From DASQBT01 sp963746955 (GTDB lineage: Bacteria; Pseudomonadota; Gammaproteobacteria; Burkholderiales; Thiobacillaceae): 64,000 bases of DNA. The notes beneath the pieces were generated by a model. It worked only from the letters and a program-made list of their open reading frames with translations. It made no database searches and was not told the DNA's origin. Shown here in pieces: positions 35,439 to 43,146 of the stretch. Within the stretch, counting starts at the first letter, position 1, and each line of letters opens with the position of its first letter. Where the stretch lies: positions 124,001 through 188,000 of the forward strand of contig CAVVDR010000003.1 in NCBI GenBank assembly GCA_963746955.1. Direction: 5' to 3'. Made by a program: the position numbers and the translations under genes.

Positions 35439-36455
35439 ATGCAGATCGGCATGATTGGACTGGGACGTATGGGCAGCAATATGGTGCGGCGACTGATGCG
35501 GCAAGGGCATCAATGTGTGGTGTACAACCGTCATCCCGAAGCCGTCACCGCGCTTCACGCTCAAGGCGCTGTTGGAGCGGGCTCACTTGAGGATTTTGTC
35601 GCCAGCTTGACCAAACCGCGCACGATCTGGTTGATGGTGCCTGCGACGGTGGTGGATGAAGTGCTGGTGAAGTTGGTCGCGCTGCTTGAAGCGGGCGACA
35701 TCGTCATTGATGGCGGCAACTCATACTATCGCGACGACATTCGGCGCGCGGCTGAATTGCAACGGAATGGCATGCATTACGTGGATGTGGGCACCAGCGG
35801 GGGCGTCGCGGGCCTGGAACGTGGCTACTGCCTGATGATCGGTGGCGAGAAAGACATTGTGCAACATCTTGATCCCGTCTTTGCCACGCTTGCCCCCGGC
35901 GTGGGCACGGTGCCACGCACCCCCGGGCGAAACAGGCCGGAAGCCACCGCCGAACAGGGTTACCTGCACTGTGGTCCACATGGAGCGGGGCACTTCGTCA
36001 AGATGGTCCACAACGGCATCGAATATGGACTGATGGCGGCTTATGCCGAGGGCCTGAATATCCTGCGCAATGCCAACGTCGGCAAGCGCACGCATGATAG
36101 CGATGCCGAGACCACGCCGATGCGCAACCCGGAGTATTACCAGTATGAGTTGGACCTGCCAGAAATCGCTGAAGTCTGGCGGCGCGGAAGCGTGGTGGCG
36201 TCATGGCTTCTCGATCTGACCGCGGCGGCGCTGGTTGAAGATGCAGATCTTACTGGGTTCTCTGGGCGTGTGTCGGACTCGGGCGAGGGGCGCTGGACGG
36301 CTCTGGCCGCCATCGACGAAGGTGTGCCGACCCCGGTAATCAGCGCGGCGCTGTTCGAGCGCTTCGCCTCGCGCGGCGAGGCCGATTATGCCAACCGGCT
36401 TCTTTCCGCGATGAGAAAACAGTTCGGCGGGCATGATGAGAAGAAACAGGAATAG
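35439..36455 (+). CDS. gnd: 6-phosphogluconate dehydrogenase, decarboxylating (short, GndA/YqeC type)
   Basis: A 338-residue enzyme of the oxidative pentose phosphate pathway, turning 6-phosphogluconate into ribulose 5-phosphate with reduction of NAD(P). It has the Rossmann motif GLGRMGSNMVRRL (residues 7-19), DGGNSYYRDD (about 90-99), the substrate segment VDVGTSGGVAG and the catalytic lysine in HFVKMVHNGIEYG (about 187-199). The length is that of the shorter class, lacking the long C-terminal tail. A ribosome site AAGGAG precedes the ATG. It stands between two transposase remnants, which suggests mobilisation. Confidence 0.93.
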   Translation: MQIGMIGLGRMGSNMVRRLMRQGHQCVVYNRHPEAVTALHAQGAVGAGSLEDFVASLTKPRTIWLMVPATVVDEVLVKLVALLEAGDIVIDGGNSYYRDDIRRAAELQRNGMHYVDVGTSGGVAGLERGYCLMIGGEKDIVQHLDPVFATLAPGVGTVPRTPGRNRPEATAEQGYLHCGPHGAGHFVKMVHNGIEYGLMAAYAEGLNILRNANVGKRTHDSDAETTPMRNPEYYQYELDLPEIAEVWRRGSVVASWLLDLTAAALVEDADLTGFSGRVSDSGEGRWTALAAIDEGVPTPVISAALFERFASRGEADYANRLLSAMRKQFGGHDEKKQE

Positions 36456-36493
36456 AAGGTTCAGCGTCAAATATTCTGTGCCTGCACAAGCTC

Positions 36494-36940
36494 ATGCCCC
36501 GCCGCCCTCGCATCCAGCTTGATCGCGTCCCGCTGCACGACGTTCAGCGCGGCCATATGCACTATATTGCATTGAACCCGGTACGCGCTGCCCTGGTCGA
36601 TGACCCCGCCCACATGGTTTTGCGTCATTTGGCAGACACGCTTGCACGGATCACGCGACCTAATGAACCGCTGTATCGTTTCGGCGGAGAAGAGTTTCTC
36701 TTTCTGATACAACGCCAGGCCCCGGATGGAGCCGCTGCAGCCGCGCAGCGATTTATCAATGCGGTGCGCAGCGAGCTCGTGCCGATTCCTCAAGGTAAAC
36801 CCCTGGCATTGACCGTCACGTTGGGCTTGGCCTGTGTGGGTGAAGATGAGCTTATGGCCCGCGCGGTAGAGCGCGCGGACAGGGCACTCTACTCAGGCAA
36901 GAGGGCTGGGCGCGATCGTTATTTCATCGACGGTGGCTGA
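36494..36940 (+). pseudogene. In-frame fusion of transposase remnant and truncated GGDEF domain
   Basis: The first 40 or so codons are a second RAYT transposase remnant: IQLDRVPLHDVQRGH is joined by an internal deletion to YIALNPVRAALVDDPAH. Without a frame change, the sequence then becomes the second half of a diguanylate cyclase domain: VLRHLADTLARIT, the GGEEF signature in YRFGGEEFLFLI (about 56-67), and RADRALYSGKRAGRDR. The first half of GGDEF, with one metal-binding aspartate, is missing, so catalytic activity is unlikely. The whole 148-codon frame is open and might be made. Confidence 0.78.
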
Positions 36941-36979
36941 CGCAACGGTTCCACTGAACGTAATCGGTATGGAGAGGAA

Positions 36980-37366
36980 ATGGCCGTAAGAATTGTTAGG
37001 CTGGGCAGCGCCAGAACGAGCAACGAAGGCTTGCGCATCGGTACGGTCCGGCGTCCTCCGCGCGGCGTGAGGAAGGAAGACTACGCATCGAAAGACATCT
37101 ACGACCTGTGGTTCCCAAATCTTGCTCCCAGCGAGGGCCTGCTTAAGGTGGCTTCGCCCTTGGGCGACGAAAAGTCCTGGAATTTGTTCAAGCGCAAGTT
37201 TCTGGCTGAAATGAAGTCGCCCCAGGCGAGCAGAGACCTGGACCTGCTGGCCGCGCTGTCGCATCAGACCAGCTTTGCAATCGGCTGTTATTGCGAGGAT
37301 GAATCCCGATGCCATAGATCGATTTTGAGAACGCTTCTGGAAGAAAGAGGCGCAGAAATCGGGTGA
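36980..37366 (+). CDS. DUF488 family protein
   Basis: A 128-residue protein with the DUF488 layout: VRIVRLGSAR at the start, DIYDLWFPNLAPS, and a C-terminal IGCYCEDESRCHRSIL with conserved cysteines and histidine. The family is widespread in proteobacteria and of unknown biochemical function. A good ribosome site GGAGAGGA directly precedes the ATG. Apparently single gene. Confidence 0.85.
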   Translation: MAVRIVRLGSARTSNEGLRIGTVRRPPRGVRKEDYASKDIYDLWFPNLAPSEGLLKVASPLGDEKSWNLFKRKFLAEMKSPQASRDLDLLAALSHQTSFAIGCYCEDESRCHRSILRTLLEERGAEIG

Positions 37367-37493
37367 GTTCGATCCCCACGCCTAACCAGGCTGGTCGAAA
37401 CAACGTTCAAACCCGTGGCTTTGCGAAACTGAACCGGTGCGATCCACGATGCCCAATCAAGCGGTCCGCCTGGGCGGATCAGGAGAACTTCAA

Positions 37494-37904
37494 ATGCGCA
37501 ACAGCGATTGGTACTCACGATTGGCAAAAGCGGCCTCCCATTTTGCGGGTCGCCCAAGAGTATTCAGCCTGGCCATCGGCCTGGTCGTTGTGTGGCTGGT
37601 GACGGGGCCCATGTTTGGCTTTAGCGATACCTGGCAGCTGGTCATCAACACGGGTACGACAATCATTACTTTCCTGATGGTTTTCCTGATTCAGAACACG
37701 CAGAATCGCGACACCGAAGCAATCCAGGTGAAGCTCGATGAACTCATTCGGGCAACCAAGGGCGCCCATAACGTCCTGCTTGATCTGGAAGAACTCGAGG
37801 AGGGGACACTTGACGCGTTCAAGGCAAAATATGAGGCCCTTGCCAGTGCTGCAAGAGCAGAATTGGGCCGTGGAGTCGAGGATACCGGAACCCCGGAGGC
37901 ATGA
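37494..37904 (+). CDS. Low-affinity iron permease family protein
   Basis: A 136-residue membrane protein with two hydrophobic segments (about 24-42 and 50-68) and the family block FSDTWQLVINTGTTIITFLM followed by QNTQNRDTEAIQVKLDELIR. The C-terminal part is helical and acidic. The family name comes from yeast Fet4-like proteins; for short bacterial members iron transport is not shown. ATG 37494 has a ribosome site AGGAGA 12 bases upstream. Confidence 0.8.
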   Translation: MRNSDWYSRLAKAASHFAGRPRVFSLAIGLVVVWLVTGPMFGFSDTWQLVINTGTTIITFLMVFLIQNTQNRDTEAIQVKLDELIRATKGAHNVLLDLEELEEGTLDAFKAKYEALASAARAELGRGVEDTGTPEA

Positions 37905-38088
37905 TGGGCAATCAAGTGGCAACTCGAAGCGCCGCGGATGCCCGCTTGAAGAAATCTGCAGCGAACGAATTCGGGGAAAGACGTCAAGTGGGATGGGCTG
38001 CATGTTCCGATCACCCCTTGTCCGGTGATGGCGTTGCGTTGGGTCTATTTGTAGCCACATAATCTGGCCAGATGTTTGCGGAGGAGCG

Positions 38089-38436
38089 ATGATGTACAAA
38101 GGAAGTTGTCATTGCGGTCGAATTGCTTTCGAGGTTGAGGGCGATATCAACCAGGTCATGGAATGCAATTGTTCTCACTGCAGCAGAAAAGGCTATCTGC
38201 TCTGGTTTGCTCCACGGGCGCAGTTTCGCCTCACCACACCCGAGGCGAACCTCAGCACCTACATGTTCAACAAGCATGTGATAAAACACCATTTTTGCGG
38301 AGTCTGCGGATGTGCCCCGTTCGGTTTTGGGAAAGCCCCGCAGGGTGAAGATACGGTTGCAGTCAACGTCCGGTGTCTGCCCGATCTCGACCGGTCGGGG
38401 CTTAAGGTCATGCAGTACGACGGGCGGAGCAAGTGA
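38089..38436 (+). CDS. GFA-domain zinc protein
   Basis: A 115-residue protein of the glutathione-dependent formaldehyde-activating fold. It has the zinc ligands in GSCHCGRIAFEVEG (about 5-18), ECNCSHCSRKG (about 25-35) and HFCGVCGCAPFG (about 68-79). The domain name derives from an early functional claim; most members have no proven activity. A second ATG one codon later is an equally good start. Ribosome site GGAGGAG is present. Confidence 0.9.
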   Translation: MMYKGSCHCGRIAFEVEGDINQVMECNCSHCSRKGYLLWFAPRAQFRLTTPEANLSTYMFNKHVIKHHFCGVCGCAPFGFGKAPQGEDTVAVNVRCLPDLDRSGLKVMQYDGRSK

Positions 38437-38714
38437 AAAATCGTTGCCGCACTGGACAAGCCCACTCTATGGCTGGAAGACCTGTAGGCGCGGCCACAAT
38501 ATTAATGGCCAGGCCCCTGCCCAATTTGTTGGCCTGGACGGGTCACCAGACGGGCCAGGCCGGGTCGCAAGCTTCGCTATTGCTGCTGGCTGGCGGATAG
38601 GTCGGCAAGTACAAGGCCGGCGGGCGGGGTTCAGGTTATCCGGCTTGATCGCCATGCGGAAGAATTCGGGCCCGAGACCGCGGAGCGTGGCAGCAGTTTC
38701 CGAAGAGAGGCGTG
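38437..38714. other. Intergenic stretch between GFA and DUF1272 genes
   Basis: No gene, repeat or hairpin that I can support. GC-rich and without similarity I recognise. Confidence 0.6.
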
Positions 38715-39023
38715 ATGCTTGAACTCAGACCAAGCTGTGAGCAGTGCAACAAGCCCTTGCCGCCCGATTCCCCGGAAGCGCGCATCTGCAGCTATGAGTG
38801 CACGTTCTGCGCCAAGTGTGTTGATACGATCCTGCGCAACGTCTGTCCGAATTGTGGTGGTGGTTTTGCGCCCAGACCGATCAGGCCCTCGAAGAACTGG
38901 AACGGCGGCAACTATCTGGGCAAGGACCCGGCGAGCACCAAGGTCAGATACAGGCCTGTTGACCCCGAAGCCCATGCACGTTTCGCGGCCGGGCTCAGCT
39001 CAATCCCCCCCGAAAAACGGTAG
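38715..39023 (+). CDS. DUF1272 zinc-ribbon-like protein
   Basis: A 102-residue protein. The first 55 residues have paired cysteines (CEQCNKPLPPDS, CSYECTFCAKCV, CPNCGGGF) that would bind two zinc ions, matching DUF1272. The C-terminal 45 residues are basic and low in structure. Function unknown. ATG 38715 is chosen over the preceding in-frame GTG, with GAGAGG just upstream. Confidence 0.87.
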   Translation: MLELRPSCEQCNKPLPPDSPEARICSYECTFCAKCVDTILRNVCPNCGGGFAPRPIRPSKNWNGGNYLGKDPASTKVRYRPVDPEAHARFAAGLSSIPPEKR

Positions 39024-39294
39024 TCGGGGCAAGCATGACCAATCAGTCTGACAGCAGGCAGGAAGGTTCGGGGGCATGAGGGATACCCCGTTTGCGTCTT
39101 GACCCGCCGATTACCTTCACATCAAACCCGAAGCTTATACACGCATGCAACACTAGCGGAAGTGCGCTGGCAAGCTATGGGCATTTAATGAAATCGAATT
39201 GAAAACGGGTGGCAGCGGTCAGACGCACGCCTGATTTGTGGTATTAAGTGCGGGTCGCCGGAAATTCTTCCGCCTCAATTTATAGGACTTGACG
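39024..39294. other. Intergenic stretch before the CPBP gene
   Basis: No gene is supported. The segment around 39180-39215 is AT-rich compared with surroundings and may hold the promoter of the next gene, but I see no clear -35/-10 pair. No inverted repeats that would mark an insertion-sequence end are visible. Confidence 0.5.
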
Positions 39295-40224
39295 ATGTCA
39301 AGAAAGACATCCACCCACGGGCAAGTCGTTGCCAAGCTGTCGAAGATCGATGCCGCGGTCAAACAGGGCAAGAGTTTGCTGTCCGCCTGCAAGGAAGCGG
39401 GAATGTCTGAACAAGGCTACCTCCGTTTGCGCAAGGAATACGGTGAACTGAAGTTGGGGCCAACCGGCAAATCGCCCCACCTTCTGCAACAGGACGACGT
39501 GCGCCCCCTTGTCATCCTGATTGTTGTTGCCCTGTGTCTGGTGTTTATCCACTATTTCAGCGACGTCTGGTGGCTTGCCTGGTTCCTTGAAAGCTTGGGC
39601 CTGCCGGGGCTTGGCGCCGATTTCAGGGCAACGTTCTCGGGCACGAATCCGCGCGATCTCGCACCTCTGCTGTGGTGGGCCGGGGTCAGCGTTGCGGGCT
39701 ACGTTGTCGTTCCCGTGGTGCTGATCACTCTTGTCTGGCGTCAACGGCTGGCCGAGTATGGACTGCGCTGGAGCGCCGACTGGCGCACCTTGAGACCATA
39801 CCTGGCGTTTGTCGTCGTCATGGCCCCTGTGGTGTGGATTGCTTCCTCCACGGATCAGTTTCAGGCCAGGTACCCCTTCCTGAACATGATGCCGGGTGAA
39901 TCCATCCGGTCGCGCTGGTTGATATGGGAGAGTGCCTATTTCGCCCAGTTCTTCGCGCTGGAATTTTTCTTTCGCGGATTCATGGTGCTCGGCCTCAAGG
40001 CCCGTTTTGGCTGGCTATCGATCCCGGTCATGGTGGTGCCGTATTGCATGATCCACTTTGCCAAACCCATGCCGGAAGCGGTCGCCGCAATTGTTGCCGG
40101 CATTGCGCTTGGCCATCTCAGTATGAAAAGCGGGACGGTGTTTTGGGGCGCTCTGCTGCACTGTACGGTTGCGGTGTCGTTTGATTTGACCGTTCTGCTG
40201 CACCGCGGCGCACTAATACTCTGA
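39295..40224 (+). CDS. CPBP-family intramembrane protease with IS3 OrfA-like N-terminal helix-turn-helix
   Basis: A 309-residue protein in two parts. Residues about 8-55 (VVAKLSKIDAAVKQGKSLL, then CKEAGMSEQGYLRLRKEYGELK) resemble the DNA-binding domain of IS3-family transposase OrfA. Residues about 70-305 form an eight-helix or so membrane domain with CPBP signatures: LEFFFRGFM (glutamate and arginine of motif 1), MIHFAKPMPE (motif 2 histidine) and a late histidine in LLHCTVAV. Such proteases process membrane or prenylated proteins or confer bacteriocin self-immunity. The join is in frame with no linker oddity. Start ATG 39295. Confidence 0.78.
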   Translation: MSRKTSTHGQVVAKLSKIDAAVKQGKSLLSACKEAGMSEQGYLRLRKEYGELKLGPTGKSPHLLQQDDVRPLVILIVVALCLVFIHYFSDVWWLAWFLESLGLPGLGADFRATFSGTNPRDLAPLLWWAGVSVAGYVVVPVVLITLVWRQRLAEYGLRWSADWRTLRPYLAFVVVMAPVVWIASSTDQFQARYPFLNMMPGESIRSRWLIWESAYFAQFFALEFFFRGFMVLGLKARFGWLSIPVMVVPYCMIHFAKPMPEAVAAIVAGIALGHLSMKSGTVFWGALLHCTVAVSFDLTVLLHRGALIL

Positions 40225-40318
40225 TCTTTCCCCTCGGCGCAAATGCCCTTGCTATCGTGGTCTACAATGAAAAACCAGGGGGCTGTATATATAGGGTTTA
40301 CGTTATACGGAGGTAAAG

Positions 40319-40711
40319 ATGAAAGCTAGATCGATCAGCACCTTGCTTGCTTGCCTGGTGATGGGCGTGTCTCTGAACGCCGGGGCTGCGGATCAGCCCC
40401 GGATCGGGACTCAAACTCAAACTCAAGCGCATGCGAAGAAAGAAGATGTCATCTACGGCAGTCAATTGATGACTTACAAGGAGCGACGCGCATATCGGGC
40501 AAAGATGCGCAGCTTGAAAACCACCGAGGAGCGTGAGGCGCTCCGAAGAAGACACCATGAGGAAATGCAAGCACGGGCCAGGAGAATGGGCAAGACCTTG
40601 CCGGACGAACCTCCGGCCCAAGGCATGGGAATGGGCAGAGGGATGGGGCCAGGCGGCGGTATGGGTCCTGGCATGGGGCCGGGTGGTGGCATGGGCCCGG
40701 CTCGTCCCTGA
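40319..40711 (+). CDS. Exported GMGP-repeat protein
   Basis: A 130-residue protein with a signal peptide (to NAGA, about residue 23), a charged helical middle (KERRAYRAKMRSLKTTEERE, about 52-71) similar to small periplasmic proteins next to redox genes, and a glycine/methionine-rich tail of GMGP repeats (about 103-127). Methionine-rich tails can bind copper(I), but this is only a suggestion. Ribosome site GGAGG is good. A terminator follows, so it is probably a single transcript. Confidence 0.72.
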   Translation: MKARSISTLLACLVMGVSLNAGAADQPRIGTQTQTQAHAKKEDVIYGSQLMTYKERRAYRAKMRSLKTTEEREALRRRHHEEMQARARRMGKTLPDEPPAQGMGMGRGMGPGGGMGPGMGPGGGMGPARP

Positions 40712-40737
40712 CTGACAGAAGCGTTCGAGAGGAAAAG

Positions 40738-40764
40738 ACGCCAGTCGCATGACTGGCGTTTTTT
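40738..40764 (+). terminator. Intrinsic terminator
   Basis: A nine-base perfect stem ACGCCAGTC/GACTGGCGT with a four-base GCAT loop, followed by six T. Confidence 0.93.
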
Positions 40765-40854
40765 CTTGTGGCGAAGCACGCCTGCGTCTTAATCCCGGCT
40801 TAATTTTAGCGGTTGATCCTTGCAAACACGGAAACACTGACCAAGGAGAAATCA

Positions 40855-41256
40855 ATGCGTGTCCTCGTCTGTCTGCTTGCCCTGAGCGGACTGAATTCCC
40901 CCGCGCTGGCGGAAACGCCGGCGGATTTTCTGGCTGCGTATGCCCGAGAGGCCAAGTCCACCGATCCGGGTTTTGTAAGCTTTTCTGCGGAGCGCGGCCA
41001 GCAATTTTTCGCCCAAACCCATGGCAAGGAGTGGAGTTGCACCTCATGTCATACCCGCAATCCGGCAGCTGCCGGAAAGCACGCGGTGACTGACAGGGTG
41101 ATCGATCCCATGGCCCCCGCCGCGAACCCTTCGCGCTTTACCCGCGCCGCCAAGGTCGAAAAGTGGTTCAAACGCAATTGCAATGACGTGCTGGGTCGCG
41201 CCTGTACTGCGTTGGAAAAGGGCGATGTGCTGGCCTATCTGATAACGCTTCGCTAA
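40855..41256 (+). CDS. Exported c-type cytochrome, DUF1924/SHP-like
   Basis: A 133-residue periplasmic protein with a signal peptide (to LAETP, about residue 18) and one haem-binding CTSCH motif (about 62-66). The surrounding sequence (PADFLAAYAREAKSTDPGF, EKWFKRNCNDVLGR) matches DUF1924, related to sphaeroides haem protein. It begins a five-gene run with a diheme cytochrome, cytochrome b561 and a two-component system. It would accept or deliver electrons in the periplasm. ATG 40855 has an AAGGAG ribosome site. Confidence 0.9.
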   Translation: MRVLVCLLALSGLNSPALAETPADFLAAYAREAKSTDPGFVSFSAERGQQFFAQTHGKEWSCTSCHTRNPAAAGKHAVTDRVIDPMAPAANPSRFTRAAKVEKWFKRNCNDVLGRACTALEKGDVLAYLITLR

Positions 41257-41266
41257 AGGAATGAAG

Positions 41267-41767
41267 ATGACAAATACCTGGATGAAACTCCGGCGCCTTG
41301 TTCTTGCCGGCTTGGTGATGGCCAGCGCAGGCCTTGCCACGCTTCCGGTGCAGGCCGAGGGGCAGCGCGTCACCATCAACAACCGGGCGTTGCAGCAGGA
41401 GTGTGGTTCCTGCCATCTGGTTTACCCACCTCAGTTCTTGTCTGCTGCATCCTGGCGTGCGGTCATGGGCGGGCTGGACAAACACTTCGGTGTGGACGCC
41501 AGCGTCGACATGGCCACCCGTTCTGAGATCCTGCGCTATCTGCAGGCCAATGCCGGCGGGATTGAGATGTCCGCGGGGAGGAAGCCCGTTCTGCGCATCA
41601 GCGAAACGCGATGGTTCGTTCACGAGCATGGCGATGAATTGCCGCGCGATATCTGGCGCAACCCCGCAGTGAAATCGCCTGCCAATTGTTCGGCCTGCCA
41701 TACGGCGGCCGAGCAGGGAAATTATTCGGAGCGCTCGCTCCGCATTCCAGGAGGAACAAGCAAATGA
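41267..41767 (+). CDS. Diheme cytochrome c
   Basis: A 166-residue exported protein with signal peptide (LVLAGLVMASAGLATLPVQA) and two haem motifs, CGSCH (about 45-49) and CSACH (about 140-144). It matches the family of diheme cytochromes encoded beside DUF1924 and b561 genes. ATG 41267 has better ribosome-site spacing than 41261. The stop overlaps the start of the b561 gene. Likely electron carrier between the membrane cytochrome b and the SHP-like protein. Confidence 0.9.
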   Translation: MTNTWMKLRRLVLAGLVMASAGLATLPVQAEGQRVTINNRALQQECGSCHLVYPPQFLSAASWRAVMGGLDKHFGVDASVDMATRSEILRYLQANAGGIEMSAGRKPVLRISETRWFVHEHGDELPRDIWRNPAVKSPANCSACHTAAEQGNYSERSLRIPGGTSK

Positions 41768-42450
41768 AGAACCGTATTTTGGTCTGGGATGTTCCCACCC
41801 GCATGTTTCACTGGTCACTGGCACTGAGCTTTGCCGGTGCGTGGCTGACCGCCGAAAGCGAGCGTTACCGTGATGTTCACGTCATGCTCGGATATACCCT
41901 GCTGGGACTTATCGCCTTCCGCCTGGTATGGGGGCTGGTCGGCACTCGCTACGCGCGATTTGCGGAATTTGTCCGCGCCCCTTCCGCTGCAATCCGCTAT
42001 CTGAAATCGCTTTTCTCCAGGCGGCCCGAGCATCATGTCGGACACAACCCGGCGGGAGCGATAGCCATCCTGTTGCTGCTGGCGCTGGGAATCGCTACCG
42101 GTATTTCCGGCTGGATGACTTATAACGGGCTGGGCGGCGAATGGCCGGAGGAAGGCCACGAGATCCTTGCCGGCCTGATGCTCGCCATGGTCGGCCTCCA
42201 TGTTGTGAGCGTTATCGCGGGAAGCTTGATTCACCGTGACAACCTGGTGCGTGCCATGGTGACGGGCTATAAGCGGGGCGAGCCGGGTGAGGGCATACGC
42301 AAGAAGCGCCTGGTCCCGGCGCTGATGCTGCTCGCCCTGCTGGCCGGCTTCTGGGGGTTCTGGTCTAATGGAAAAATCGATCCGGGGGCCGCGGGACCGA
42401 GTGCGGCTCTGCAAGGTGGCGCGGACAAGCGCCAGGATGTTGCCGATTGA
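41764..42450 (+). CDS. Cytochrome b561 (membrane electron carrier)
   Basis: A 228-residue inner-membrane b-type cytochrome: WDVPTRMFHWSLALSF at the start, HVMLGYTLLGLIAFRLVWG, and VGLHVVSVIAGSLIHRDN supply the haem-ligand histidines over four helices; a fifth hydrophobic segment follows near residue 195. It probably links quinones to the two upstream periplasmic cytochromes. It starts in the last codons of the diheme cytochrome gene (ATGA). Confidence 0.93.
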   Translation: MKNRILVWDVPTRMFHWSLALSFAGAWLTAESERYRDVHVMLGYTLLGLIAFRLVWGLVGTRYARFAEFVRAPSAAIRYLKSLFSRRPEHHVGHNPAGAIAILLLLALGIATGISGWMTYNGLGGEWPEEGHEILAGLMLAMVGLHVVSVIAGSLIHRDNLVRAMVTGYKRGEPGEGIRKKRLVPALMLLALLAGFWGFWSNGKIDPGAAGPSAALQGGADKRQDVAD

Positions 42451-42480
42451 AATGAATCAGAAAGCTCGGGTATTCAGAAC

Positions 42481-43146
42481 ATGCGTGTGCTGGTCGTGGA
42501 AGATGATTCCTTGCTGGGTGACGGCATTGAGGCGGGACTCAGGCAACAAGGCTTCAGCGTGGACTGGGTGCGGGACGGCGTGGCTGCGGCTCACGCAATC
42601 GAAGCCGAGCCCTATGCGGCCGTGGTCCTTGACGTGGGGCTGCCGCGGCGCTCCGGACTGGAGGTGCTGAAGCAGCTGCGTCTGGCGCGCAACCTGGTGC
42701 CGGTGCTGATACTGACGGCACGGGATACCGTGGAGGATCGCATCGCCGGTCTGGATGCGGGAGCTGACGACTATCTGGTCAAGCCGTTCGATCTGGGCGA
42801 GTTGTCTGCCCGCCTGCGTGCGCTGATCCGCCGCGCAGGCGGCAGTCCGGCCGCAGTCCTGAGCGTGGGTCCGTTGAGCCTGGACCCGGCTGGCAGGACC
42901 GTGACCTTTCGCAATGAGCCCAGGCACCTCTCCGTGCGCGAATTTGATCTGCTGCAAGTGTTCATGCTGAATGCCGGCCGGGTGCTGACCCGCGAGCAAC
43001 TGGTCTCCAGCCTCTATTCCTGGGGCGAGGAAATCGAGTCCAACGCCATCGATGTTCATCTGCACCATTTGCGCAAGAAACTTGCGCCGGAAATCGTCCA
43101 GACCCTGCGAGGAGTGGGCTACATCCTGCCCAAGGAAATCCGGTGA
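42481..43146 (+). CDS. OmpR-family response regulator (QseB/PmrA-like)
   Basis: A 221-residue DNA-binding regulator. The receiver domain (1-115) has acidic pocket residues EDD (7-9), the phosphoacceptor Asp51 (LDVGLP) and Lys in VKPFD. The winged-helix domain (about 128-218) carries RHLSVREFDLLQ and NAIDVHLHHLRKK. It is coupled by GTGA overlap to its kinase. The upstream cytochrome operon ends only 30 bases before, so it may control, and be transcribed with, those genes. Confidence 0.94.
   Translation: MRVLVVEDDSLLGDGIEAGLRQQGFSVDWVRDGVAAAHAIEAEPYAAVVLDVGLPRRSGLEVLKQLRLARNLVPVLILTARDTVEDRIAGLDAGADDYLVKPFDLGELSARLRALIRRAGGSPAAVLSVGPLSLDPAGRTVTFRNEPRHLSVREFDLLQVFMLNAGRVLTREQLVSSLYSWGEEIESNAIDVHLHHLRKKLAPEIVQTLRGVGYILPKEIR

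Noticed and set aside
35124..35564. A 146-codon minus-strand frame across the transposase remnant and gnd start
   Set aside because: It runs antisense to both, and the plus-strand reading shows clear RAYT and 6-phosphogluconate dehydrogenase sequence.
37355..37390. A tRNA-like T-loop (GAGTTCGATCCCC) with a following ACCA-like end
   Set aside because: It overlaps the end of the DUF488 coding sequence, one stem position mismatches, and no D-arm or anticodon arm can be found upstream.
40620..40705. Short tandem GGCATGGGCC-type repeats taken as a possible CRISPR or satellite
   Set aside because: They are in frame and encode the GMGP tail of the exported protein.
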